In this document: one piece after another, positions 17,242-24,467 of the stretch
Layout: every line of letters begins with the position of its first letter
Numbering within the stretch: the stretch's first letter is position 1
Origin: Lachnospiraceae bacterium
GTDB lineage: Bacteria > Bacillota > Clostridia > Lachnospirales > Lachnospiraceae
DNA: 64,000 bases
Assembly (NCBI GenBank): GCA_902363835.1
Contig: CABJBM010000011.1
Span: 1 to 64,000 of the forward strand
Direction: 5' to 3'
Position numbers and translations under genes: made by a program
Notes under the pieces: generated by a model
The model's input: only the letters and a program-made list of their open reading frames with translations
Database searches by the model: none
What the model was told of the DNA's origin: nothing

Positions 17242-18114
17242 TTGAGCGAAAAACAAACCACTTATAAAAACGTAGCCGGTTTCCGCTGTTTAAGAAACAT
17301 TAAGCGGCAGACCAATGATCTGTATCTGGTCCACTGCGGAATCCAGCAGTGTCCTCCGGAATACACCTACGATCATAAAATCCCAAATGAAAATCACCTT
17401 CACTTTGTACTGGGCGGCGCAGGCACCCTGGAAATTGACGGAAAACGGTATGATTTAAAGACCGATGACATCTTTCTTATTCCAAAGGGCCATCCCGTTC
17501 TTTATAACGCAGACCACAAAAACCCATGGGAATACATGTGGATTACCTTTGACGGGGAAATGGCTGAGGCTTATTTAAGCTATGCAGGCTTATCTGCCCA
17601 GCTTCCTGCCATCCATTCCCAGATTCCCAATCAGCTTTACCTTCCAATGATACACAAGATCCTGGATACCAGTGAGCTGACCTTTGCCAATGAGATCAAA
17701 CGGGTGGGATATTTATATGAGATAATGTCCACTTTGATCGAAATGCAGAACACCATAAGAACCATTAAAAAGAACCAGTATGATTATTCCATAGATACTT
17801 ACGTGGATTATGCCCTGCAGTATATCAAGCTGAACTATGACCGGATCAAGGTTCAGGACATTGCAGACTACATTGGAATCAACCGCTCCTACCTGACCTC
17901 AATCTTTAAAAAACAGCTTCATGTTTCTCCTCAGGAATACTTAATGAGATACCGTCTGGGCATTGCCGCCCATCAGCTGGCTACCACCTCCTTATCCATT
18001 CAGGAAATCGCCACGGACATTGGATATCATAACCCTTTGACCTTTTCCAAGATCTTCAAGCAGGAATTCGGCGTCAGTCCAAAGCATTACAGAGATGAAA
18101 AACGGCAGCTATAA
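17242..18114 (+). CDS. AraC-family regulator with N-terminal cupin
   Basis: 290 residues with an N-terminal cupin (GAGTLEIDGKRYDLKTDDIFLIP, then NPWEYMWITFDG) and two C-terminal helix-turn-helix motifs (VQDIADYIGINRSYLTSIF and IQEIATDIGYHNPLTFSKIF). The start is TTG at 17242 with GAGGGGG 7 bases before it; no ATG with a site is near. It is related to the regulator at 14880 (shared WEY cupin end), suggesting a duplicated regulator at the alpha-galactoside locus. It lies 124 bases behind melA and may be co-transcribed. Confidence 0.9.
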   Translation: MSEKQTTYKNVAGFRCLRNIKRQTNDLYLVHCGIQQCPPEYTYDHKIPNENHLHFVLGGAGTLEIDGKRYDLKTDDIFLIPKGHPVLYNADHKNPWEYMWITFDGEMAEAYLSYAGLSAQLPAIHSQIPNQLYLPMIHKILDTSELTFANEIKRVGYLYEIMSTLIEMQNTIRTIKKNQYDYSIDTYVDYALQYIKLNYDRIKVQDIADYIGINRSYLTSIFKKQLHVSPQEYLMRYRLGIAAHQLATTSLSIQEIATDIGYHNPLTFSKIFKQEFGVSPKHYRDEKRQL

Positions 18115-18204
18115 GATTCCTGCTTCACAAGTTAATTACAGCTATCACAGCAAACGCCAAATGAACATGCAAATATGTCTGTCCGGCTCATTGCCTGCAA
18201 AAAA

Positions 18205-18237
18205 ACAGGAGGCCTGTCCTTTCGGACCGCCTCCTGT
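18205..18237 (-). terminator. Terminator of the DUF1858 gene
   Basis: A 9-bp GC-rich stem (18205-18213 with 18229-18237) with extra inner pairing is followed on the minus strand by a run of seven T. It starts 9 bases after the stop codon. Confidence 0.9.
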
Positions 18238-18245
18238 AACATATT

Positions 18246-18446
18246 CTATCTTTCTGTCAACACTTCATTAATCTGGGAAACCAGTACATCACAGTCTATT
18301 CCATGAACCTGGCAGGCTTCCTCCAGGGATTCCCCCTGAGATGCCGGACAGCCGAGGCAATGCATACCTGCGCGCATTAACATAGGTGCAATGTTCTCGT
18401 CCATCTCAAGCAATGCGCCTATTAACATATCCTTATGGATCTGCAT
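18246..18446 (-). CDS. DUF1858-domain small protein
   Basis: A 66-residue protein that is a single DUF1858 (ScdA N-terminal-like) helical domain. It has the characteristic paired cysteines [10 protein letters not shown] and the start [15 protein letters not shown]. Such proteins occur widely in anaerobes, often near hybrid-cluster or redox genes; their role is not established. An AAGGAGG precedes the ATG. It is divergent from pflB, so it may share oxygen or redox control with it, but only the position suggests this. Confidence 0.88.
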   Translation of the reverse strand: MQIHKDMLIGALLEMDENIAPMLMRAGMHCLGCPASQGESLEEACQVHGIDCDVLVSQINEVLTER

Positions 18447-18578
18447 CTTGTATTCCTCCTTAAAAAATTGTACTTACTGTCTTTCTAATATAATACTTTT
18501 CCCTGTGATTAGCAAGGACTAAATTCCTTTTTTTCTTCCAGATCCATTCTCCTGATAATTTTTTCTCAATATGAACTC

Positions 18579-18608
18579 TTGACATTGTATACAGTATTCA
18601 TGTATAAT
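18579..18608 (+). promoter_or_regulatory. Promoter of the pflB operon
   Basis: A consensus TTGACA (18579-18584) and TATAAT (18603-18608) with an 18-base spacer, about 92 bases before pflB. Both hexamers are perfect, so strong basal transcription is expected unless repressed. Confidence 0.85.
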
Positions 18609-18610
18609 GT

Positions 18611-18633
18611 ATTCATACAAGGATTGTATGAAT
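18611..18633. promoter_or_regulatory. Palindromic operator over the pflB transcription start
   Basis: A perfect 10-bp inverted repeat, ATTCATACAA and TTGTATGAAT, is separated by GGA. It begins two bases after the -10 box and so covers the expected start point. Its position is that of a repressor site. It does not match the usual FNR, Rex or CRP half sites, and the regulator is unknown. Confidence 0.65.
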
Positions 18634-18700
18634 TATAATCTTTGACGGCACTCATTAATAATTTCCACTTATACAATAGATTTTACGGAGGTACAATGCT

Positions 18701-20761
18701 ATGAGAACAGAATGGAGAGCCTTCACAGGCGGTGTTTGGGAACGGGAAATCAACGTCAGGGACTTTATACAGAAGAATTACACACCATATGACGGCGATG
18801 ATTCCTTCCTTGCCGGACCGACCGGAGCAACAAAGGAACTTTGGGCACAGGTCATGGACTTATCCAAACAGGAGCGGGAAGCCGGCGGCGTGCTGGATAT
18901 GGATACAAAGAACGTCTCCACCATTACCTCCCATGGACCGGGATATTTAGATGTCAATAAAGAAACCATCGTAGGCTTTCAGACCGATAAGCCATTCAAG
19001 CGTTCCTTACAGCCTTACGGCGGTATCCGCATGGCAGAAAAAGCATGTGCGGATAACGGCTACACCATTGATCCTGAAATAAAGGAATTTTTTACAACTC
19101 ACAGAAAAACACACAATGCCGGCGTTTTTGACGCTTATACCCAGGAAATGCGGGACTGCCGTTCCAACCACATCATCACAGGCCTTCCGGATGCTTACGG
19201 ACGGGGGCGCATCATCGGGGATTACCGCCGGGTAGCCCTTTACGGCATTGACCGCCTGCTGGAGGATAAGGAAGAACAAAAGGACACGACCCGCACCACC
19301 ATGTACTCTGACGTGATCCGGGAAAGAGAAGAGCTTTCCGAGCAGATCCGTGCTCTTAAAGAACTTAAAAAGCTGGGAAGCATCTATGGCTTTGATATTT
19401 CCAGACCGGCTGCAAATGTGAAGGAAGCCATCCAGTGGCTGTACCTGGCTTACCTTGCCGCTGTAAAGGAGCAGAACGGAGCTGCTATGTCCTTAGGACG
19501 TACCTCTACCTTTATTGATGTTTATGCACAGAGAGACTTAGAAGAAGGAACCTTTACCGAGGAAGACATCCAGGAGTTTGTGGACCATTTCGTTATGAAG
19601 CTTCGCCTGGTCAAATTCGCCCGCACCCCGGAATACAATGAGCTGTTCTCCGGCGATCCTACCTGGGTAACTGAATCCATCGGCGGAGTTGGCATTGACG
19701 GACGCCATCTGGTGACCAAGACCTCCTTCCGTTACCTCCATACTCTTAAGACCTTAGGAACTGCTCCGGAACCAAACTTAACTGTTCTCTGGTCCACAAA
19801 GCTTCCTGAAAACTTTAAGCGCTTCTGCGCCAAATCTTCCATTGAGTCCTCTTCCATTCAGTATGAGAACGACGACTTAATGAGGGTAACCCACGGAGAT
19901 GACTATGCCATTGCCTGCTGCGTATCTTCCATGAGGGTTGGCAAGGAAATGCAATTATTCGGCGCACGGGCCAATCTGGCAAAGTGCCTGTTATATGCCA
20001 TCAACGGAGGCATTGATGAAGTCTCCAAAAAGCAGGTAGGCCCTAAATACCGTCCCATCACTTCCGAATATTTAGAGTACGAGGAAGTAATGGCTGCCTA
20101 TAAGGATATGATGCAATGGCTTGCAAGGGTTTATGTAAACACCTTGAACATCATCCACTATATGCATGACAAATACAGCTACGAGCGCATTCAGATGGCT
20201 CTTCACGATAAAAAGGTGACCCGCTGGTTTGCCACAGGAATTGCCGGGCTTTCTGTGGTGGCCGACTCTTTATCCGCAATTAAATATGCCAAGGTAAAGA
20301 CCGTAAGGGATGAAAACGGAATCGTAACCGACTACATTGTTGAGGGAGACTTCCCCAAATACGGCAATAACGATGACCGGGTAGACCAGATTGCAAATGA
20401 ACTGGTTCACACCTTCATGAATTATGTAAAAGGAAACCACACATACCGGGGAGGCATTCCCACTACCTCTATTTTGACAATCACATCCAATGTGGTATAT
20501 GGCAAGAATACAGGAGCAACTCCAGACGGACGAAAGAAGGGAGAAGCCTTTGCACCTGGCGCAAATCCAATGCATCATCGGGATACCCACGGCGCCGTCG
20601 CTTCCTTGGCATCGGTTGCAAAGCTTCCATTTAAAGATGCTCAGGATGGTATCTCCAATACCTTCTCCATCATACCAGGAGCTCTTGGTAAGGAAGACCA
20701 GATCTTCACAGGAGATTTAGAAGTAGATTTAGAGTTGGATCTTAAGGAAGATCAGATTTAA
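18701..20761 (+). CDS. pflB: Pyruvate formate-lyase catalytic subunit lacking its glycyl-radical domain
   Basis: 686 residues. From [18 protein letters not shown] onward it follows PflB of E. coli closely, including the active-site pair C406-C407 in [12 protein letters not shown], equivalent to C418-C419. The enzyme converts pyruvate and CoA to acetyl-CoA and formate. E. coli PflB has 760 residues and ends with the radical loop RVSGYA. This protein stops just after [18 protein letters not shown] with an acidic tail ([13 protein letters not shown]), at the exact boundary before the glycyl-radical domain. That domain is encoded separately at 21156. GGAGG precedes the ATG. It is not a simple frameshift, because another gene with its own ribosome site lies in between. 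Confidence 0.93.
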   Translation: MRTEWRAFTGGVWEREINVRDFIQKNYTPYDGDDSFLAGPTGATKELWAQVMDLSKQEREAGGVLDMDTKNVSTITSHGPGYLDVNKETIVGFQTDKPFKRSLQPYGGIRMAEKACADNGYTIDPEIKEFFTTHRKTHNAGVFDAYTQEMRDCRSNHIITGLPDAYGRGRIIGDYRRVALYGIDRLLEDKEEQKDTTRTTMYSDVIREREELSEQIRALKELKKLGSIYGFDISRPAANVKEAIQWLYLAYLAAVKEQNGAAMSLGRTSTFIDVYAQRDLEEGTFTEEDIQEFVDHFVMKLRLVKFARTPEYNELFSGDPTWVTESIGGVGIDGRHLVTKTSFRYLHTLKTLGTAPEPNLTVLWSTKLPENFKRFCAKSSIESSSIQYENDDLMRVTHGDDYAIACCVSSMRVGKEMQLFGARANLAKCLLYAINGGIDEVSKKQVGPKYRPITSEYLEYEEVMAAYKDMMQWLARVYVNTLNIIHYMHDKYSYERIQMALHDKKVTRWFATGIAGLSVVADSLSAIKYAKVKTVRDENGIVTDYIVEGDFPKYGNNDDRVDQIANELVHTFMNYVKGNHTYRGGIPTTSILTITSNVVYGKNTGATPDGRKKGEAFAPGANPMHHRDTHGAVASLASVAKLPFKDAQDGISNTFSIIPGALGKEDQIFTGDLEVDLELDLKEDQI

Positions 20762-20780
20762 AAGAAAAGCATCCTTTAAA

Positions 20781-20838
20781 CTTGAGTTTGCGGATCAGCC
20801 GGATATGTTTGCATATCCCCTTGATTCGTCAGTATACC
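20781..20838 (+). repeat. Inverted repeat, left copy, between pflB and the downstream pfl genes
   Basis: A 58-base segment, 20 bases after the pflB stop, that reappears in inverted orientation at 22527-22585 with about 46 of 58 positions identical by eye. It contains its own hairpin GGATATG/CATATCC. Together the copies bracket the four downstream pfl-locus genes. Confidence 0.75.
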
Positions 20839-20857
20839 AAAATAAGGAGTAGCGGTT

Positions 20858-21133
20858 ATGGCGGACCCAAAGGAAAAACAAATTGATGATATCGTGTCCA
20901 TGCTGGACCAGTTCATGGCTAAAAACGGCGGACACATGAACATCCGTGTATCAGAAGACGGTACCGTAAGCACCGATAAAACAATGGCAAAATCAGTTAC
21001 AACCATGAATTCCTCAGATTGTGCAGACGGAAATTCTGCCTGCAGAGTACCCACGTTATTCCAGGGCATGGATAGTGATACTGATAATGAAGACCCGGAA
21101 AGCAACCGGCTGTTTATGGAAGACACTTATTAA
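20858..21133 (+). CDS. Small GrcA-like protein without the radical glycine
   Basis: A 91-residue protein of no family I can name. Residues 7-34 ([20 protein letters not shown], then MNIRVSEDG) parallel residues 7-34 of the glycyl-radical subunit encoded next ([20 protein letters not shown]). The two therefore look like paralogues over the N-terminal half. The C-terminal half differs: it lacks RVSGYA and instead has a cysteine pair (CADGNSAC) and an acidic end. AAGGAG precedes the ATG. It lies between pflB and the radical subunit, 22 bases before the latter. Holding the PflB docking site when no radical domain is bound, or helping exchange or protection, are guesses. Confidence 0.8.
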   Translation: MADPKEKQIDDIVSMLDQFMAKNGGHMNIRVSEDGTVSTDKTMAKSVTTMNSSDCADGNSACRVPTLFQGMDSDTDNEDPESNRLFMEDTY

Positions 21134-21155
21134 AAACACAAAAGGAGGCTATAAT

Positions 21156-21401
21156 ATGGCAAATATCAGTGAATCTCAAATCAACAATCTTGTAAATTTA
21201 TTAGACGGTTATGTAGAGGAAGGCGGACACCACTTAAATGTCAACGTGTTCACCCGTGACACCCTTTTAGATGCCCAGATGCATCCGGAGAATTACCCTC
21301 AGCTTACTGTACGGGTATCCGGCTACGCAGTGAATTTTATCAAGCTGACAAAGGAACAGCAGGATGAGGTAATCTCCCGTACGTTCCATAACAACATGTA
21401 A
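21156..21401 (+). CDS. grcA: Stand-alone glycyl-radical domain of pyruvate formate-lyase (GrcA-like)
   Basis: 81 residues that match the last ~80 residues of PflB and the spare part YfiD/Grc[19 protein letters not shown] is followed by the radical loop [11 protein letters not shown], with G56 as the radical site (E. coli PflB G734), and the usual end [12 protein letters not shown]. In E. coli GrcA restores oxygen-cleaved PflB. Here PflB has no radical domain of its own, so this protein is probably an obligatory subunit. AAAGGAGG precedes ATG 21156, and pflA follows 24 bases later. Confidence 0.92.
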   Translation: MANISESQINNLVNLLDGYVEEGGHHLNVNVFTRDTLLDAQMHPENYPQLTVRVSGYAVNFIKLTKEQQDEVISRTFHNNM

Positions 21402-21425
21402 TAAAAAGCAAAGAAGGCGATCCAG

Positions 21426-22199
21426 ATGACAGGATATATCCATTCCATTGAAAGCTTCGGCACCGTTGACGGGCCGGGAGTCCGCATGGTGGTCTTTTTA
21501 CAGGGCTGTCCCATGCGATGCCAATACTGCCACAATCCGGACACCTGGAAAATGGCAGGCGGCACACCTACGACAGTAGAGGAACTATTAAAGCAATATG
21601 AGTCGTCCCGGAATTTTTACCGGAGCGGCGGCATAACTGCCACCGGCGGGGAACCCCTTATGCAGCTGGATTTTGTGACTGAACTTTTTGAGGCCGCAAG
21701 AAGGAAAGACATCCATACCTGTCTGGATACCTCAGGTGTCACGTTCCATAGGAATGACCCGGATTACATGAAAAAGGTAGACCGGCTTCTGGATGTTACG
21801 GATCTTGTCATGCTGGACATCAAGCACATTGATGACCCAAAGCATAAAACCCTTACCGGACATTCCAATGAAAACATCCTGGATTTTGCCCGTTATTTAA
21901 GCCAGCGGGATATCCCGGTGTGGATCCGCCACGTGGCAGTGCCCCAGATCACGGACCAGTCCCCTGATTTATACAGGCTGGGGCGCTTTATCGGCGAACT
22001 CAAGAACGTCAAGGCCCTTGATGTCCTTCCTTATCACGATATGGGAAAGGTGAAATACGAAAGTATGGGGATGGACTATCCCTTAAAGGATACCCCTCCC
22101 ATATCCAAAGAAGGGGCTGTTGCCGCCAAGAAGATCATCTTAAGCGGAATCAGGGATGTCCGTACAGGAATCCCAGACCGGTATTGCTCCCAAAATTAA
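21426..22199 (+). CDS. pflA: Pyruvate formate-lyase activating enzyme
   Basis: 257 residues, the usual length. This radical-SAM enzyme uses a 4Fe-4S cluster bound by C28, C32 and C35 (CPMRCQYC) to abstract hydrogen from the radical glycine, here G56 of the separate subunit. The GGE-like motif ATGGEPLMQ and MLDIKH are visible. It follows the radical subunit closely, and an electron donor (ferredoxin) is encoded next. Its partner being a free small protein rather than a domain may change how it gains access to the glycine. Confidence 0.95.
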   Translation: MTGYIHSIESFGTVDGPGVRMVVFLQGCPMRCQYCHNPDTWKMAGGTPTTVEELLKQYESSRNFYRSGGITATGGEPLMQLDFVTELFEAARRKDIHTCLDTSGVTFHRNDPDYMKKVDRLLDVTDLVMLDIKHIDDPKHKTLTGHSNENILDFARYLSQRDIPVWIRHVAVPQITDQSPDLYRLGRFIGELKNVKALDVLPYHDMGKVKYESMGMDYPLKDTPPISKEGAVAAKKIILSGIRDVRTGIPDRYCSQN

Positions 22200-22222
22200 A
22201 CAATAATTGTACCATTTTCTAC

Positions 22223-22249
22223 TTGAATATTTCTCATTAATAGTATAAA
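22223..22249 (+). promoter_or_regulatory. Possible internal promoter of the ferredoxin gene
   Basis: TTGAAT (22223-22228) and TATAAA (22244-22249) are 15 bases apart in a short AT-rich gap between pflA and the ferredoxin. The spacing is short, so the call is weak. Confidence 0.35.
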
Positions 22250-22288
22250 ATATAGAAAAATCTATAGATTATAAGGAGGTAATTTGTC

Positions 22289-22459
22289 ATGGCACGTGTT
22301 ATTAGTGACGCTTGCGTTAGTTGCGGAAGCTGTGAAGCTGAGTGCCCAGTAAGCGCTATTAGCCAGGGTGATTCTCAGTTTGTTATTGATGCTGATACCT
22401 GTATTGATTGTGGCGCTTGCGAAGGTGTCTGTCCAACAGGAGCTATTTCTGAAGCATAA
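22289..22459 (+). CDS. 2[4Fe-4S] ferredoxin
   Basis: A 56-residue clostridial-type ferredoxin with two C-x2-C-x2-C-x3-CP motifs: CVSCGSCEAECP at residues 9-20 and CIDCGACEGVCP at residues 38-49. The two halves are similar, as expected. It carries low-potential electrons; next to pflA it is a plausible reductant for the radical-SAM cluster, though clostridial ferredoxins are general carriers. ATAAGGAGG precedes the ATG, and a terminator follows. Confidence 0.95.
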   Translation: MARVISDACVSCGSCEAECPVSAISQGDSQFVIDADTCIDCGACEGVCPTGAISEA

Positions 22460-22470
22460 TTATGGATACA

Positions 22471-22502
22471 TAAATGCCTCTTCCTTAGGGAAGAGGCATT
22501 TA
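22471..22502 (+). terminator. Terminator after the ferredoxin gene
   Basis: A 14-bp stem joins 22471-22484 and 22488-22502 with a tiny loop. The T-run is weak. It closes the pfl locus just before the right inverted repeat. Confidence 0.75.
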
Positions 22503-22526
22503 CTATATCATCACGTTCTTTATATC

Positions 22527-22585
22527 TGCATACTAATGAATCAAGCGGATTTGGCTCCATATCCGGCTGATTCGCAAATTCAAGG
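22527..22585 (-). repeat. Inverted repeat, right copy
   Basis: The reverse complement matches 20781-20838 (shared CTTGA, ATCAGCCGGATATG and CTTGATTC blocks). The central hairpin is kept although several of its bases differ. It lies 25 bases after the ferredoxin terminator. Confidence 0.75.
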
Positions 22586-22635
22586 TTGAAAGATGTTTTT
22601 CTTTCAGCCTTTAATAAGGAAAGGACATTTCTAAT

Positions 22636-23349
22636 ATGAGAAAACCACTGATCGGATTAACCCCCGCACACGATATTGAAAGCGGCGATGTTAAGGCGCG
22701 TCCTACTTATATGAGGGCATTAAAAGCTGCAGGAGCAATCCCTGTTGTGATGCCTTTAGATGCCTCAGAGGAAGATTTAAAGCAGCTTTCCAAAGAGCTG
22801 GACGGTTTTCTGTTTACAGGCGGTCCTGATGTCCACCCCTTCCTTTTCGGGGAAGAGACCCAGGCCCACTGCGGCAATGTATCCCCGGCCAGGGACCAGA
22901 TGGAGATTTCCCTGCTTCCCATGATCATGGAGCTTCAAAAACCTGTTCTTGGAATCTGCCGGGGAATTCAAGTCTTAAATATCGCTCTTGGGGGAAACAT
23001 CTGGCAGGATATCCCCTCCCAGGTAACACGGGATTTCCCTCTCGCCCATTCCCAGCCGTTTCATTATGACATGCCCTGCCATACGGTTTCCTTAACCAAG
23101 GGCAGCCTTCTTGCCAGGATATCAGGAGGTTCCTCCATAAAGGTCAACAGCATGCACCATCAGGCGGTCAAGGATGTTGCGCCCGGACTTATTGCTTCTG
23201 CTTACTCTTCAGATCATTTGGTGGAAGCCGTTGAAATGCCTGGTTATCCCTTTTTTATGGGGGTTCAATGGCATCCGGAATATCTATGGGAAAAGCAGGA
23301 CGAGGCCTTCCGGCTGTTTCAGACGTTTGTAGAAGCTTGCAAAGAATGA
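22636..23349 (+). CDS. Class I glutamine amidotransferase-like hydrolase (PuuD/peptidase C26 type)
   Basis: A 237-residue protein with the nucleophile elbow PVLGICRGIQVLN, the His-Glu pair in VQWHPEYLW and SMHHQAV. This is the pattern of gamma-glutamyl-gamma-aminobutyrate hydrolase and related free class I amidases, which remove gamma-glutamyl groups. No synthase partner is adjacent, so it probably acts alone on a gamma-glutamyl compound; the substrate is not shown by context. AAGGAAAGG lies upstream of the ATG and a hairpin follows the stop. Confidence 0.87.
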   Translation: MRKPLIGLTPAHDIESGDVKARPTYMRALKAAGAIPVVMPLDASEEDLKQLSKELDGFLFTGGPDVHPFLFGEETQAHCGNVSPARDQMEISLLPMIMELQKPVLGICRGIQVLNIALGGNIWQDIPSQVTRDFPLAHSQPFHYDMPCHTVSLTKGSLLARISGGSSIKVNSMHHQAVKDVAPGLIASAYSSDHLVEAVEMPGYPFFMGVQWHPEYLWEKQDEAFRLFQTFVEACKE

Positions 23350-23364
23350 CTTATATACGTAAAA

Positions 23365-23401
23365 AATCCGCAGTTTCCACTTTCAGCGGCAGCTGCGGAT
23401 T
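23365..23401. terminator. Hairpin terminator after the amidotransferase gene
   Basis: AATCCGCAG (23365-23373) pairs with CTGCGGATT (23393-23401). The A-run on the left gives a T-tail on the minus strand, so it may serve the convergent MerR gene as well. Confidence 0.65.
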
Positions 23402-23452
23402 CCCTTGCCTGAGCCTGCCTGGCGGCTCTGATTATCTGAAAGTAGTGTGGAT

Positions 23453-24112
23453 CTATAACTTTTTTCCATTTCGCCCGAATTTCTTTTTACGGTTAAAAAA
23501 TGGGATCTTGGAAGCTGCTGCTTCCGCACGCCCTTTGTTGTCTTTCTGATACGAACGCATAAGCTCGTCCAACTGCTTGAACCGCTCTTCCTCTTTCTCT
23601 TCTTTTAAATTCATTAAATATTCCATTTCCTTAATGACCTTGTCATTAACCAGATTGCTGACATCCTGGCTTAACTGCTCATTATTCACTTCTAAGGCCC
23701 TTCCAATAATATGGTTCATGATCTCCTGAAACTGCTCCATTTTTTCCTGGGCAATGGAAATCTGTGCCGTGTTATGTACATCCAGGCCTGTCCCGTCCTC
23801 CGTTCCAGATATTGCACTGTCCTTTAACTCCTGAGCTACCTGCCCCTCTAATAATTCATCTGGTATAACAGGATCCCTGCCGTCCTCAATAACCTTATCA
23901 AGCGCTGTCTTAATGGCTTTTAACTGATACCCCTTTTCCTTTAAGTCTTTGATCTGCTTGAATAAACGGATGTGTGCTTCAGTGTAATACCGGTGTCCCA
24001 TCTCATTTCTGGGAATCTTTAACTCTAGCTCGTCCTCCCAGTATCTAAGGACATGGGACTCCACATCGACTTTCTTCGATGCATCCGATATTAAGTAATG
24101 TATCTCAGCCAT
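23453..24112 (-). CDS. MerR-family transcriptional regulator
   Basis: About 219 residues. An N-terminal MerR winged helix reads VDVESHVLRYWEDELELKIPRNEMGHRYYTEAHIRLF, followed by a long predicted coiled-coil region (about 120-200, rich in Glu, Lys and Met). It ends with a basic tail (FFNRKKKFGRNGKK). ATG 24112 follows AAGGAGAGG; an upstream ATG at 24148 is in frame but has no site. MerR dimers usually bind promoters with long spacers. No metal-binding cysteines are seen, and the target is unknown. Confidence 0.87.
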   Translation of the reverse strand: MAEIHYLISDASKKVDVESHVLRYWEDELELKIPRNEMGHRYYTEAHIRLFKQIKDLKEKGYQLKAIKTALDKVIEDGRDPVIPDELLEGQVAQELKDSAISGTEDGTGLDVHNTAQISIAQEKMEQFQEIMNHIIGRALEVNNEQLSQDVSNLVNDKVIKEMEYLMNLKEEKEEERFKQLDELMRSYQKDNKGRAEAAASKIPFFNRKKKFGRNGKKL

Positions 24113-24320
24113 AGCTATATCCTCTCCTTTGGTTCGTTTAGTTTTCATAACCTTACTATTTATATCATATGCTGGATTCGGAGGGATTATGAATGGGAAT
24201 TGGAAAATTTTTTAGGGATTTGAGAAAAATCTTGAAAGGAATGGGGGGAGAAGGGAGAGGCTCGAGGACTTGGAGATAGCATTGGGAACTCAGGGAATAA
24301 CCTCAAATCCGCAGGAACCA

Positions 24321-24361
24321 TCAGGGAGAATGGATTCGAGTATCGAATCCATTCTCCCTGA
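24321..24361. repeat. Perfect 19-bp hairpin next to element B
   Basis: Positions 24321-24339 and 24343-24361 are exact inverted repeats with a 3-base loop. It lies between the MerR gene and the large element and makes this gap a run of three consecutive hairpins. It has no T-tail on either side. Confidence 0.75.
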
Positions 24362-24363
24362 TG

Positions 24364-24467
24364 GGGGCGTTCGCCCCATAGAAACAGAGGGACCCCTGGC
24401 CCCGAAAAGCAAACTTGTTTGTTTTTCGGGGCCAGGGGTCCCTCTGTTTCTATCCTGCTCATTGCTT
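24364..24467 (-). repeat. Two-hairpin intergenic element, copy B, overlapping the dnaB stop
   Basis: A small GGGGCG/CGCCCC hairpin (24364-24377), then a very long stem (24378-24414 with 24417-24453, nearly perfect), then the tail CTGCTCATTGCTT (24455-24467). The tail includes the last dnaB codons and its TGA. The order and end sequences match copy A at 46-141, while the inner stem is unrelated. It may act as the dnaB terminator. Confidence 0.75.

Noticed and set aside
18701..21401. A frameshift or sequencing error splitting an ordinary pflB
   Set aside because: Between the two parts lie an acidic tail, an inverted repeat and a complete 91-codon gene with its own ribosome site. The two parts have separate starts, so no single base change would rejoin them.
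24321..24361. A tRNA-like segment (GGATTCGA resembles a T-arm)
   Set aside because: The sequence is a simple perfect hairpin without acceptor, D or anticodon arms.
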